From: Serinus canaria
Lineage: Eukaryota > Chordata > Aves > Passeriformes > Fringillidae
Direction of reading: 5' to 3'
Length of the DNA: 64,000 bases
Assembly: GCF_022539315.1 (NCBI RefSeq)
Contig: NC_066322.1
Coordinates: 22,702,765-22,766,764, forward strand
Shown: positions 51,501 through 63,521 of the stretch, one piece after another
Layout of the letters: each line of letters opens with the position of its first letter
Numbering within the stretch: position 1 is the stretch's first letter
The notes under the pieces: generated by a model
What the model saw: the letters and a program-made list of their open reading frames with translations, nothing else
The model's database searches: none
Told to the model about the DNA's origin: nothing
Program-made: the position numbers and the translations under genes

Positions 51501-52509
51501 TGAGATTCCTTGTTGAAGATCAGGTTTCTTATGGAAGTTGCTGGGTTTTGTTTAAGATCTTAATGCAAGGTTTAATAATATCAGGGCTTGGTATTATAAC
51601 TATCACACGAATAATTAAAACCCCTAAATTACTAGTGCAGAGGAAAAAAGGAAATTTTGGAACTTATTTAATTATCCATAGCTGAAAAGAGGGTGATGGT
51701 CGCTTCAGAATAACACCAGCTCTAGCTTTATGATAAGACTCCATAAAACATGAATTGACATGTGCAGGGAAGGGAGATCAGAGTGCATTACAAATGTCAC
51801 CCAAGAGGAACTATATCTTAAAATTTCATTTCTATCTAAGTTAAAAAAAAAAAGTCATCCTGGGATTAGAGAAGGCTACAAGGCAAACAAAACCTTATTA
51901 TGCAGTTACTCAGAAATAGGATGGTGATTGTAATTAAACTACTCATTGCCCCTATTTTTTTTTTTCTACACATAGAAACATATGATGTTTGTCTACTTCA
52001 TGTATCACAAACTCCAAACATGTGAAAACTTACTATTTATTTCTTTCAGTCCTTTTGAGGAAAGATTAGGATTAAGATCAGCTCATTAGGATTTACACAT
52101 TTATGGATAAAAAAGCCAAACCTTTCAAATCTGTTTGATTGATCTAGAAGTGAAAACCTAAATTCACAATAGTAGAAAAAAAGAGTTGTAAGGGAAAACC
52201 AGGGAGCCTGCAGGGCTCAGAATCAGCAGCACACTGGGTTACAGCTGGTTTCTTTGCTTTTGGAAACTGCTGCTCCTGTCCCCTCAGAGCTGTGCTGCCC
52301 GTGCTTAACTCAAGGGCTTCTCCTCCCTGGGTTTGGAATCGAGGCACTGGAAGCTGAAGCCCCCCCATCACCTCTGGGACCCCACAGGACCTACCCAGAT
52401 AGCCAGATTTTGAATTTAGGAGAAGTCTAATTGTTGTCTTAGATAGCATGATTTCTAACGTCATTATAGAGCAAGGATTTCACATCACCAGAGCTTCATA
52501 CCTCCTCCA
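48501..52509. other. Unique AT-rich non-coding DNA
   Basis: No gene or clear mobile element was seen. A GC-richer part at about 49110-49750 carries overlapping frames on both strands without a recognisable domain. Two very short splice-like blocks (49289-49316 and 50747-50778, both plus strand) are too small to support. Confidence 0.55.
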
Positions 52510-52759
52510 TGTTTGTCACAGGCAGCTCCTCTAAGCACTGACTGTTCCTGATCCTTGCAACAATCATCTAAGTCCAGATCCCACCAATCCACTCTTTTGT
52601 ACCGCTTGTTCTTATATTGGCTACAGGTGTGGCCTGTTAAGATCAGGCCCTGCTTCTAATCTTTGATAATTGGTCCAGCTGCAACTCGTTGGGGGATAAG
52701 ATTACCTTCTATATCACCTTCATTTATCCATACTGGATCCCCCTACACCTAATGGCACA
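52510..52759 (-). mobile_element. LTR-like repeat block
   Basis: Read on the minus strand the block starts TGTGCCATTAGG and ends GTGACAAACA, consistent with TG...CA ends. It carries a CCAAT/TATA-like pair, AGCCAATATAAG, at 52611-52622, in a layout (upstream GCAGGGCCTGATCTTAACAG, then CCAAT, then a transcript-like segment) that I associate with LTRs of passerine ERV-L-type elements. No target-site duplication was found at these edges, so the ends are approximate. No internal viral genes are present. Confidence 0.42.
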
Positions 52760-54800
52760 AATCTCTTAACAGAGAGAGCACATCATTCCATACGAAAGTG
52801 CACCTGCATAGCCAAAGTTGAACTTTGTGGAGATAGACAGGGGAAGGTCGGTCCTATTTTCACACCAGAGAGGTTCAGATTTTGTGCTGAAATACAAGTC
52901 AGGAATGAACAGCTTGGACCACTTCCTGAATAGGATTCAACAAAGCACACATGGAATTTCTTTTCTGAAATACCTAAACTGCTGATTGCTGCATTGTGGT
53001 CCAGAAAGTGCTGGTGGTTCCTGAGGCTGTGGTGAGAGGCTTTGTGACTTGCCTTTGCAATAGATTTGCTGTTACTCAAATGTGATTCATCCTGAAAAGT
53101 TGGTAAATATTGTCCCAAGTATGAATTGGTTATTTGTATATTGTTTCATCTCTTACACAGATGGAGTAGGAGATTAACTGTAGCAGTGTTAACCTAAACT
53201 TGGCTGTCAGAAAAATGCAACTGCTTAATATTAAAATAAATAAGTAGCTTTTTTACTCCCTCTCCTTAAAGTGCATTAAACATTTTCAGCTTCTAAATTT
53301 CCAGACTTCAACAAAGAAGTATTTCCCCCCTTCAGCCACTGAATTGCATTAATGCTACTTCACAATGCTGCTTTTAGATTAAGCTTATCAACCACACCTT
53401 AAGTAATTATTCCAAATACATTTTAGCTCACATGCAGCCCTAAGAGGTAAATATGGAAGATTAATACTTGCTGGAGCAATCTTTTCTCTAGGGAAAAACC
53501 CAAACCCCACAGTGCTTTTAATTGAAAGCATCCCAACACTGATTTGCTTAAGGAGTAGAGAGAAAGCCACAAGCTTCTCCATTCAAAGGAACTCTCCTGT
53601 ACATGAATGGAACTGCTGGGATCAGGATTTTTACTGGCTTTAGAGAAAATCAAGTTATTTTAGAAACAGGGTCCCTAGGACACCAAAACAGCAAAAAGAG
53701 GGATTTTACACTTACTGACAGCAGGTTTGGATTTTGGAGAGAAAGCTAGAACGGTCAATGGATCATAAAAGCTAATTATAACAAATTATTGGGCCCTACA
53801 TTTTTCAGTTTGCAGTAGCTTGTGCTGGTAAAGAAATGCTTTGAAAAGTCCTGGGATATTTTCCTTCTCATATCTGTGTTTGCACAATAAGTCTTCTCAT
53901 AGCTTTTTTTTTTGAGAATAGTCTCTTAAAACAGACATCCAAATTTAGCACAGGAAATAAGTAACCTCTTGTAGAGCTAGGCAGCCATGAGAATGAGTAT
54001 ATCTAACACTCGAGCATTTTACAGACTGCTTTCTCATCTTCTGATCTCCAGAAATTTCCTTTTCTCATCCAGTAAGATGTGTGACAATACCTAAAAAAAA
54101 GATACCTTAGACAAGACTACTTGGGGAACAAAGTAAGAGCAACCTCATTTTCATTACATTCACTTACTCAGTTCATATTAGCACAGTTATAATAGTCACT
54201 TATTTTAACCTGTCATCTAATTGGCTACTAATATTCTCTAATACAAAGTAGTTTCTTTAATGATGTGAAGCCTAAATTAGCTTGGCAGAAATAAAGAACT
54301 AGGTGTTTTCCTACTAGACATTACCAAGTCACATTTTTTCTGAAGAAGACCTACTACCAAAGGGAGGACAGATGGAGAAAAACCTTCTACTTCTAGCAAA
54401 CATGTAATTTCATATTCCTCACAAAAAATATATATTTAAATGAGTCTATTTCTATTCAGCCTCTTTCAGGCTCCACACAGGCCATAATCCATCTTGTGGG
54501 TGGCTGAGTGAGAAACAAACATTTATGCCTTCCTCTAGCAATTAATAGCATAAATGTTTAAAAATAGATTTTCCCATTTCATAGCACACAGTAATTGAAT
54601 GCTGGAACCAAACAATACTTCCACAGATATCTGGTGTGATGGGCAAGCAGAGGCTGCCTTTGTGAGCTATCATTGCAGGTGGAGGTTTAGGTTGGCCCTC
54701 ATTCCCTGAGGACACACCTCCAGTGTTCTTGAGGGCTCATCCCTTGCCCTTTTTGCCACAACACCTATTTGTTCCATTCTTAACCAAACAATCCACCGAC
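52760..54800. other. Unique AT-rich non-coding DNA
   Basis: No gene or clear repeat was recognised between the LTR-like block and the CpG-rich minisatellite. Confidence 0.55.
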
Positions 54801-55122
54801 CACGATGACGACGAAGTGATTGTCGACGAAGTGACGACGTCGAAGCGAACGTCAAAGAAGCAACAACGTCGAAGCGAGGACATCGAAGCAAAAGTCGACA
54901 AAGCAATGACGACAAAGCGATGAGGACGAAGTGACAACGACGAAGCAACGACGTCACGATGACGACTACGCGAACATTGACAAAGCGACGACATCCATGC
55001 GAGGACAACAAAGCGATCGTTGACGAAGGGAAGACAACGAAGGGAAGACAACGAAGGGAAGATGTCAAAGCGAGTGTCGTCGAAGCAATGACGTCGAAGG
55101 GAACGTCATCGTCGCTTCATTG
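54801..55122 (+). repeat. CpG-dense degenerate 14-bp minisatellite
   Basis: About 22 diverged tandem units with approximate consensus CGAAGCGAMGACGT (M = A or C). Most are 14 bp, with some of 12, 15 or 17 bp. Three consecutive units at 55024-55065 are almost identical (CGAAGGGAAGACAA twice, then a variant), while the others differ mostly by C-to-T or G-to-A changes at CpG. I count about 43 CpG in about 320 bp, against very few per 100 bp in the flanks. The final unit near 55109-55122 is inverted relative to the rest. Two TGACGTC (CRE-like) cores occur, at 54950-54956 (reverse strand) and 55089-55095. The 132-codon minus-strand frame across it (54670-55068) is a by-product of the repeat, not a gene. 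Confidence 0.9.
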
Positions 55123-57629
55123 ACTTCCTTTCCATTTTGCACTCCCGCTGCTTTAGACATTGAGATAATTATAGCACACAATTTATAACATAAATTAAAA
55201 TGGCTGGTGTGAGGTTATAGATATACACCAGAACAGAAGGACTGATGGCTGAAAAGAGAAATGTTTTAAATTATTCAGAGACACTCTTTTTCTTTTCTTG
55301 GGATTTTGGGAGCAATTGAAAAAAGCAGTGAATGAAAATGAACACTGCATGAGCAGTCTGACACTATCAGACCCAGCACCAGTTCCATGTGCATTTCCCT
55401 CTTTTGATCATTTAGTTCAAAACTTGTTCAGTTCTTTTTAAATAGTTTACCTCTTTCTGTTTAAATGCAGAACTTAAAGATTGTCCTCTAATTCCTCCGC
55501 AGAAATTCTTACAGCTGTACTTTAGAGTACCTGTGAGGTACATACCCAGGAGAATACATTTTTTCAAAACTTTTCTTTAACCTTGATAGTATCATAAAGG
55601 AGAATCTAGGATCTTCAAAGTGCTGAAAAACCCAGGAGTAAACCCAGAGGTTTTCAGTTCCTCCCTTCTACCTCTTGAATTAAAGACAGTCAAGCCATTT
55701 TTTCCTTAGATGTACTATCAAAGCAATACAGCAATCAAAAAGATACCCAAAAAAGTTAATAATGCCCTTAAAGATGTCGTGTCAGCCAGAATCCTTGAGA
55801 TTTTGAACATGTAAAAAAGGTTTATGAATAAAGATATGTGGAGTGTGTGCTTACTCCAGTAGAGTTAGATCACCCATGGTATAAATCAGCTAATCTGTGC
55901 AAGCAGCACAGCTGATGATCTCTAATTCTTGCTATGGGCTCACTTACAAAAGAACACTGTGCTTATTCCTCCTCCTTTTTTTTGTTGGAGGCAGAAAAAC
56001 TGTCATTTTGTCACCATATTTTTTCCTGTAAAGTGTAGGACCTGCACAACTGGAAAATGCCTTTTTTGTACCTGACTGGAACTGTGCACAGCCCATGGAT
56101 AACAAGAGCAATACCTGAAGCTGGCAGAAATTAGCAAATTAGAAAAAAAATGCACATCAGAGGATGTTTTCCAGACATTTAATCTTGCTGAGGCACTTAA
56201 TTCTCCCTGGTTTCGTGAATCAGCTGCTCATAAATTGTTCTAAATTATTTTGAACAGAATGGCAGAAAGACACATGTTTACAAAAAGCAGAATAATAAGA
56301 TATAGTTCCTGCCAGCCATACAAAAATGCCATTTTCTGTTACAAAAAACCACCCCAAAAAAACTGTTACCAGTAAGTGACAGAGTGAGTAGAGGACAAAC
56401 AATGAAAAATTAAAGAAAAAAAGGTTCTATATATGACTGTGTATAACTAAACATACAAGGGAAAAAATTAAAGAAATCAATAAAATTCTACTTATTTTTT
56501 CTTATGTTGCTGATGTCACACTGGTGTAGAGGAGATGGCTTGATTTATATTCCAGGTGTTTCTCTTTGGAGGCTGAAGGCTTCAGCTTTATTCCCAATAT
56601 TGCTACACCTTAATAATGGGGGAAAGCAGGGAAGTTTTCTATGCCTTTCCATGAGTTTTATAAGATTGAGAGCAGAAAGGGTTCGGTTTTCTTTTTAAAT
56701 CAGCACACAAGTTGACAAAGAATATGATGAAATTGCTTTAACTATCCAATTATTAAATAAGTTTAATTAATTAATTTGGGGAATTTTTTTTCCTTTTCCA
56801 ATGTTGTATTGACACTGTTGGTTTTGACTTTCCCTTTATGCTCTTTGATTTTTGGACATGAAAGTTGGCAAGTCAGACAGTTCCTAACATCAATTTTCTA
56901 CCTAGTTTGCACAAACAGATTTATCTACTTAAGTTGCAAATAGGTGCAAAGTCAGTCCTTCAGTGACCCTTGAGATTCCTCCAGAGTTATACACTGATCT
57001 AAACTCCTCAGCTCCTTAAGAATTTTGAACTCTTCTGTGTTTCTCCTCTGCCTCCTGTAACTAACTGTGCTGTGAAGCAGAGCAGTGCAGTGACCCCAGC
57101 CTAGGAAAAGCTCTGTCAGCACTGCAGCCTGGGTTGAAATCCCCAGGGGAACTTCCCTCCATTGCCAGAGTGCTCCTCTGAAGCAGGAGAGATGGGAGCC
57201 TAATGCAAAGGATCTCATGCGTGTGTAACCAACAGCCTCAGGACTGCATGTTAGAAGGGATGTTCCATGGAGAGAAACTGCAGCCACAAATAAATTGCAG
57301 GCCTCTGTCTGTCCCTTGTCACACAAGGACCATACAGTTCCCATTATCAGTCCCTGGTAGTCATCACTAACAGGAGCCTTCTATTCATCTTATTTAATGT
57401 GACTTTGGATCCAATGCTCAGTGAAAACAAAGAAAAGAATTATCTATACTTCCATGGGTTTGGCTAAGACCTTCTCAGCTGGAAAATAAGATATATCTCA
57501 TAACACAGGAAGTACCAGAAGCTTATCCTGCAGCAATACGCTGCCTGTATTTGTTGCACTGGTTTCTTTTGGGTTCTGGTTTAACTCTGATGCTATTATT
57601 CTGTTCCTTCTGGCAAAAAATGAGAACCA
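55123..57629. other. Unique AT-rich non-coding DNA
   Basis: No clear repeat was recognised. A GC-richer part at 56950-57345 contains a 130-codon minus-strand ATG frame without a recognisable domain or splice context. It is left unannotated as a gene. Confidence 0.55.
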
Positions 57630-57845
57630 AATCCCACTACAAGGAATGAATGAAAACACTGCTGGCTAAAATAACTATCATTTTATAGCATTTCTCATTG
57701 ATAAATCAGTGTAATTGCCTTTATTTTCCAGGGCAAAAAGAAATACAAAGTGAAGATTTGTGATTTATCCAAAAGGCTGACAGCAAAGGTAAAGAATTCC
57801 AGAGTCTAAATCCAGGGCTTGACAGAGTGTTTCCACCATTAGGAA
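57630..57845 (+). mobile_element. Ancient MIR-type SINE
   Basis: The order of segments follows the MIR/CORE-SINE consensus: 'ttttatagcatttctcattgataa', then 'attttccag...' in the place of 'attttacag', then 'gtgaagatttgtgatttatccaaaagg' for the 'gtgacttgcccaagg' core, then 'acagcaaaggtaaag', 'agagtctaaatccagg' and finally 'gtgtttccacca'. It is highly diverged, as expected for an insertion predating the main amniote splits. The stretch 57732-57788 also happens to have an acceptor (TTATTTTCCAG), an open 19-codon frame and a GTAAAG donor. Confidence 0.7.
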
Positions 57846-60669
57846 TAATCTGTCAAACATGTGAGCCAGTATTCTGTTTTATACTTTACATGCTGTGTTT
57901 TCCAGCATAGATTTCATTCATGTTTATGCAGTAACCTATACACTATTGGAGTATAAATTAACAGAGTACTTGTGACTTTTTCCCTGGTGCAAATTCTCCT
58001 GAAAAATTCTGTCAGAAGATTGCTTTTCCACAAAGAATATCAAATACTACCTCCTGTGAAGCCAAAGCTACTCTGGAGCCCAGACTGGGAGTAGTCAGTC
58101 CCAAACTGGCAGAGTACAAATGTTTCTATTCACACTTTTTTCTTTTTGCTGTCTTGGATTTTCTTTACTTCCCAATGTTTACTTTTGATCAGTAAAGGAG
58201 TTAAAAAGGGAACATTTCTCATTTTCCTCCTGCATGTAGGATACACACATATGTTTCCCTGGGCACATCACTCACAACTAATGTCTGACTCAGGGGTTTG
58301 GATAGGCTATATGTACATAGAAACATGTATAGGATAGGTTTATGTGCATAGAAACATCTCATGGTGTACATTTCTCAAGATATAAAATATAATTAAAACA
58401 GGGGCTCTCCACACAACTATTTAATCATAAAATGATTGAACTGAGTGGTGGAAGTTTGCTCATCCCAGCAGCCAGGGATTCCCATCCCTGTCACTCACTT
58501 CACAAGGATGATTTGTCTGTTCCACAGAGCATGATTTCAGCTCCATGGATATAGAAGTGTGATGACCCCAGTTTCTGCCCTTTCAGAGATTTGCTTTTTT
58601 AGGCATTACATTAGTCTTTTCTATTTAATGCTTATTTTTCGTATATATCATTATCCTTTTTGCAACAGCACAAAATCATGCTTGATTTGCCTTTCTCCTG
58701 GCTTCTTAAATGATTGCCTGGTGCATCCATATCAGGTGGAGGCTGTTGAGAAGGTCAAAGCAATGACAGCCTTCAGGGCTGTGTCAGTGAATGCTAAATT
58801 GCCTACTCAGCTCAGCACCACCACAGGCTCCTGCACAAAATACAGCCAGACTGTGATGGAAGCAGTGCTTGAATAAACCTCAAACCTTCTTTTCCTGACT
58901 CAAAGCTTTCCAAATTTTACATTTAAGGCCTGATTTTCTCAGCAGTAAGCATCCTCTCCTTGCCTTGACTTTCAGAGAAATTGCCTTTTGAGAATACAGC
59001 TCCTGTAATTCCTACTTTTCCCCCCATAGCAGAAAACAGAGTCTTCAGCTATTGTGAAGGGGTGTCATTCCTTTCAATAGTTTTGTTTCCTTTGTTATGA
59101 AAACAAGGAGCAGCTTGTTCTCTCACTGTGTTCATTACATGAAATAAACTGGTCCATTAACAACTTTTACTTTCCTGTGCTGCAAGTGCCCAAAAAGAGA
59201 CATGTTATAGCACAGATAAATTACTTGAACAGGACCCTTATGTCATTTAGGTTTGTGCTTACACTCTAAGTGTAGTCTGTTGGAAACAAATACACAGGAG
59301 ATGACACATGCACTGCATATCTCTGGTATCTATCCCTTCCATCCACTTTGGACCATCTTCTAACACTTCATTTCATTGAGCAGAACCTCACCTCACTCAG
59401 CTAAGACAAATACTGCCCAGATTGGGTGTACCTTTCAGAATCTGGCTATTTATAACCAATGTTTTCATTCAGCTTTGAGTACCACAGAAGTAACCAGACC
59501 CTGACAACTGAGATGAGCCCTTACCACCTAAGGCATAGACACAAACATATATCCAACTTGATTTTTAAAGAAGTTCTTCTTCTGGTCACTAGTTCAGGTT
59601 CTGTTCCACTACCAGTTAATATCCTTGATTACAATATCATTATTAGTTTTTAGAATTATTTTATCACTTATGAAGATCATACTGGTTGGATAAAAGCATT
59701 AAAATTTTTAAGAGGGAAACATATCAGTGTAAGAATATATAGGATTTAATTTAATTGCATGAAAAGAACCAAATGGTTGAGGTTTGTTCTTCCATATCAG
59801 TACTACAAAATCATGTTAGTATTTAATGCTGAAGAAAACTGACACAGAACAAGGTCAGCTCCTAAGCTGCAAAAACTAGGAAAAGTTAGAGGGAAAGAAT
59901 CATATCAGTCTTCTCTCACTGATATTGCTTTTAACAAACTCTGGCTCTGCCTCCATTTCCAGCTCCATTAGGCAACCAAGAGCTATAAATATGCAAACCT
60001 GAGAGAACCTGAACTGCAAACCCAAACCTCCATGGCTTCCTCAGGCACAGAACCATGGACTGGATCCACAGAGCAGCACAATGAACTGCAGAACTAAATT
60101 AATTCATTATTCAGAACGACATATGCCAGCAAATGTGTTGCATTTTGTGAAACACATGACAAGGACAGAGTTTAGAGAACTTGGTAGAGATGAATCCCAT
60201 TAAAAATCGCTTAGAGCATTTTAAAAATGAGAGAAATGTTCATAAGAAAACATGTTTCTACCCTTCAGCCTCCATGGGGATCTCATTGTCTACTCTGCTT
60301 GCTTCAACCCAGTTGAAGGTTTTCTATCAACTTATTTTAAGTTCCAGTTTCTAAGTGAAACTTAGAATATTCCTTTGCTCCTGATCACTTGATTTTGTTT
60401 TCTTTTAAATAAACATTGACAATAATAAGTTCCAGTAAAATTAATTTAGAGTGGTTGCCCTTCAAAAGCCTCTGACAGCTTGAGTGCATTACTGTCCAGG
60501 TGAAAAATAGCCAAGAAGTTACTGGAGCATTTAGATACCACTAGTAAAGATTTTCAGTAAAATATGGGCTGTCTGTTTTGAATGGCCATTCCCTTTTTTT
60601 TCCCCATATAGCAACAGATGCTTTTCAAGGGTTTAGCAACAAAATACAACAACTGTAAAACCACTTTAC
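57846..60669. other. Unique AT-rich non-coding DNA
   Basis: No gene or firm repeat was seen. A weak CR1-tail resemblance at about 58420-58500 was not accepted. Confidence 0.5.
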
Positions 60670-60735
60670 CTTCTCATGTCCCATTAGGCATGTTTGAGGC
60701 AGGAGGTCCCTTCAGGGGCTTTCCAGCTGGATAGC
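60670..60735 (-). other. Candidate exon on the minus strand, probably non-coding
   Basis: On the minus strand a 12-T run and CTATCAG acceptor immediately precede the block, and GAAG/GTAAAG follows. None of the three frames is open over the full 66 bp; the longest ends at TGA two codons before the donor. If real it is a lncRNA, UTR or terminal exon. It is on the same strand as the 47453-47530 candidate and would lie upstream of it. Confidence 0.2.
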
Positions 60736-63505
60736 CTGATAGAAAAAAAAAAAACAATACCACCTAAGAAATGCAGAGTTATGGTCAAGAAAAGGACTTG
60801 TTTTCACAGGAAGGACATCTAAAGGAATTTAAATAGAACTTAAAATGTCTCTGTGAAAACATCAGCTCAGTGCTCAGTAATGGTTAGAAAGCAAACTTAA
60901 AGTTGGAAATTACTGAAAATTAATGAAGACTAGAGCAGGCAATGCTGTTATGGCAGTGCATAAATCAGAGCCTTCTTTCTCTCAAGAAGCACACTGTGGA
61001 GAAATGCCTTCATGAGGCAATTGATGAAGAAAAAGGCACAGGGAAAGCTGCACGCATCAGATGCATGGGACTGCTTCTGTAAAAGGAGCAACTGAGCAGA
61101 TTAGTATTTCTCTGTTTGAAAAAGAGACAACTGAAGGCTGAATAGAGGGAGTCCTGTAGTCTTGTGACTGGAAAGGAGACAGTGAATAGACACTAATTGG
61201 TCACTGCTGTTTCCAGTACAAAGGAAGAAGGAAGAGAGAGGGGAAGAAATCAAATTTGCAGAGCTAGGATCAGATCAAATGTTTTTACACAGTGTAGAAT
61301 GGGGAGATATTTCTTCATATAATGTGTATTTAAGCTGTGTAGTGGTTAAGTTAGAAATTTCTTTCCAAAGAAGTCAGCAGAAACTAAAATACAACACGGG
61401 TTGAAAAACAATGGACAAAATGACAAAATGAATTCCATGACTCCCACTAAGACCAAGATCTCTGCTTTAGTACATATCCAACACAGTTTATTTCTAGCTT
61501 TCAGAAATCACTCAAAAGTAGAAGAAGATTCAGAAGGCACACTGCAGTGTGCTTGCTCAGGCCTCTGGTCTACCCTGTGTTCCTGAGGAGCTTGGTCACC
61601 ACCATCACAACCACGAGGTGCTGGACCAGACTGACCTTGCTCTGACCCTATCCTTGTTTCTAGACAAAAACTCTTCCAAGAGCCAGAGATTACTCAGCTA
61701 GGAGCTAGCTAGTTCTGTTTTTCTCACACCCCAGATTTCTGACAATTCTCTTAATTTTTTAGAGTAAATTAGCTGAATAGAAAAGGGTTCAGTAGAACAG
61801 CCTGTTTTATCCTTGTTTGTGTATATGTAAGAGAGAGCAAAATGGAGAGAAAAAGAGAGGGACAGAAGCTGTGGACATTTTGGATAGAATAAAGGGGTCT
61901 GTGATCCCTTTACCAAGAAAAACTCCAAGTCAGATCATCAGTGGGTGAATTGGAATAGTACCATTGCAATCAATGGGACTGCCCTATTAAGCCTGGCAGA
62001 GGATTTAACCTGAGTTTTTCAGAAATGAATGGCCCTTAGATTTGCAAAAGGAGATTGCTGACACACAGAGCTCTGCAAATTTCTTCAATTTGTTCAGCTG
62101 GTTATACATTCCACTGTAAGTCAGATCTCAGATCCACCTCCTCTCTCACCCATTAATTCTGCTCTAAACCTGACCTTCTTTGTTTTTGACCCTGTTTTGT
62201 CACAGTTCATAGTAATCCTTTTATTTCCGCAGCTCTATCTATCTTACAATCTCTGCTTCCTTTCTTACTCAGGTCCAGTGTACTATAAAATATCCACTGA
62301 ATTTTCATGTGCTGCATAGTGTGCCAAATTGCCTCATGAAGGACACTCCATAAATGCTGCTCTGAAAACACTGTCAAATATACTACGCAGTTTCTATAAA
62401 ACTAATTTTGTGCTTCAACACATGAGCATCAATTCCTACAAACAAGATTATTCTAATTAAAATTCTAGCTCAAGTAGAAAAAAAAACAAATACAAAAAAA
62501 AAAAAAAACCACCAACAAGAACAACAACCAAAAAAGGGATGGTCAGTGTTGATACAGCTAGGAATAATCAAGTGAACATTGCATTCATGGTTTGGAAACA
62601 AGTAGCTCACAGCAGAAGGCACTAAAGCAGTTTTCAGACACTGTGTCGGTTTACAACTTAAGCTCTCCTTCTTTCAAATTTTCTTTATGTGTCAGCATGT
62701 TTTCCACATCTATTTATCACATTTTGTTTTGAGGGAAGGTGGCAGTGGAAAGTTCTCTTGATTTGAAATATTTACTTTGCATCTTTCCTAACATAGAAAA
62801 TACCACTACAGACAAACAGACTAAGATTTCCCACCTGCTACACGAAGTTCTATAAGATGAATTAAGCAAACCAAATTGCTTTCAAATCCACTTTAATGAT
62901 CCTTGTTCTAATTACACCTTTTATAAAGTACTTAAAATTAGCTTTAAGAATTAATTTATATTGGTATGTAGGTATGTAAAAAATGTTTGAGTAGCGGTCT
63001 TAATAGGATTAACAAATTTAATTTTAGGTTCATTGATGTTTCCATCTTCAGTGGATACCATTAGCTTTGGTGGTTCAGAAGTTTTTGCTAAGACATATGA
63101 TTCACTGTTCTAGGAGGCACCAAGAGTGCAACATGGCAGTGCAGGAGTGAGGGAACAGGGTGGGCAAGAGGAGAGGAGTGAGAGAGCAAACTGCCTGCGT
63201 GCACATCTCCAGAAAATGCAATCCCTGGTGTGAGAGAGCCCTTCAGTCCCAGGGCTTACCAGGACAACGGCATCTCTGTCCTTCCCAAAGACCTGCAGTG
63301 CACTCCCACATCAGGTCTCACAGCCCCCCTTTCCTCTGCTGTGAAAATTCAGCTTCCCACTCTTGTGAACTCATTTTCTGCCAAGTGCAGCCCTGCCACA
63401 TGCCCAGCTGTGTCCTACAGGGAAGTACACACACACACCTAGGAGGACAGCACCAGTAGTTCAGAGAGCAGTAACAGTGCCCCTGCTTCAGCAGCAAGGA
63501 ATGCC
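60736..63505. other. Unique AT-rich non-coding DNA
   Basis: No gene was recognised. An A-rich tract lies at 62478-62535 (A-runs interrupted by C). A weak resemblance to an ancient amniote repeat lies near 61950-62030. A GC-richer part at 63130-63480 has overlapping open frames without a recognisable domain, and a short CA run at about 63429-63438. Confidence 0.5.
62478..62535 (+). repeat. A-rich low-complexity tract
   Basis: A-runs of up to 15 bases interrupted by C (AAC and ACC units). It may be a degraded poly(A) tail or slippage; no source element was recognised. Confidence 0.8.
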
Positions 63506-63521
63506 TGACCTAACCTGACCT
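63506..63521 (-). promoter_or_regulatory. Perfect DR4 nuclear-receptor half-site pair
   Basis: The plus strand has TGACCT at 63506-63511 and again at 63516-63521, with four bases (AACC) between. On the minus strand this reads AGGTCA-GGTT-AGGTCA, the direct repeat with 4-bp spacing bound by thyroid-hormone-receptor/RXR and LXR/RXR dimers. It lies in moderately GC-rich DNA with no recognised gene nearby. The motif is certain; function is not, since such a match can occur by chance. Confidence 0.35.

Noticed and set aside
54670..55068. 132-codon minus-strand frame rich in S, R and L
   Set aside because: It is a translation of the 14-bp minisatellite; unit-length changes shift the frame and there is no gene structure.
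56952..57344. 130-codon minus-strand ATG frame in a GC-richer patch
   Set aside because: No family recognised and no splice or promoter evidence; GC-richer patches elsewhere also hold long chance frames.
57732..57788. Apparent 19-codon plus-strand exon (lysine-rich)
   Set aside because: It lies inside an ancient MIR-type SINE whose consensus explains the sequence; kept only as an exonisation question.
58420..58500. Possible degraded CR1 tail (ATCATAAAATGATTGAACTG...)
   Set aside because: Only the first 30 or so bases resemble the CR1 terminus and the following sequence does not match.
61950..62030. Resemblance to an ancient amniote repeat (CCATTGCAATCAATGGGACT region)
   Set aside because: The match is to a short, self-complementary motif only and is too weak to call.
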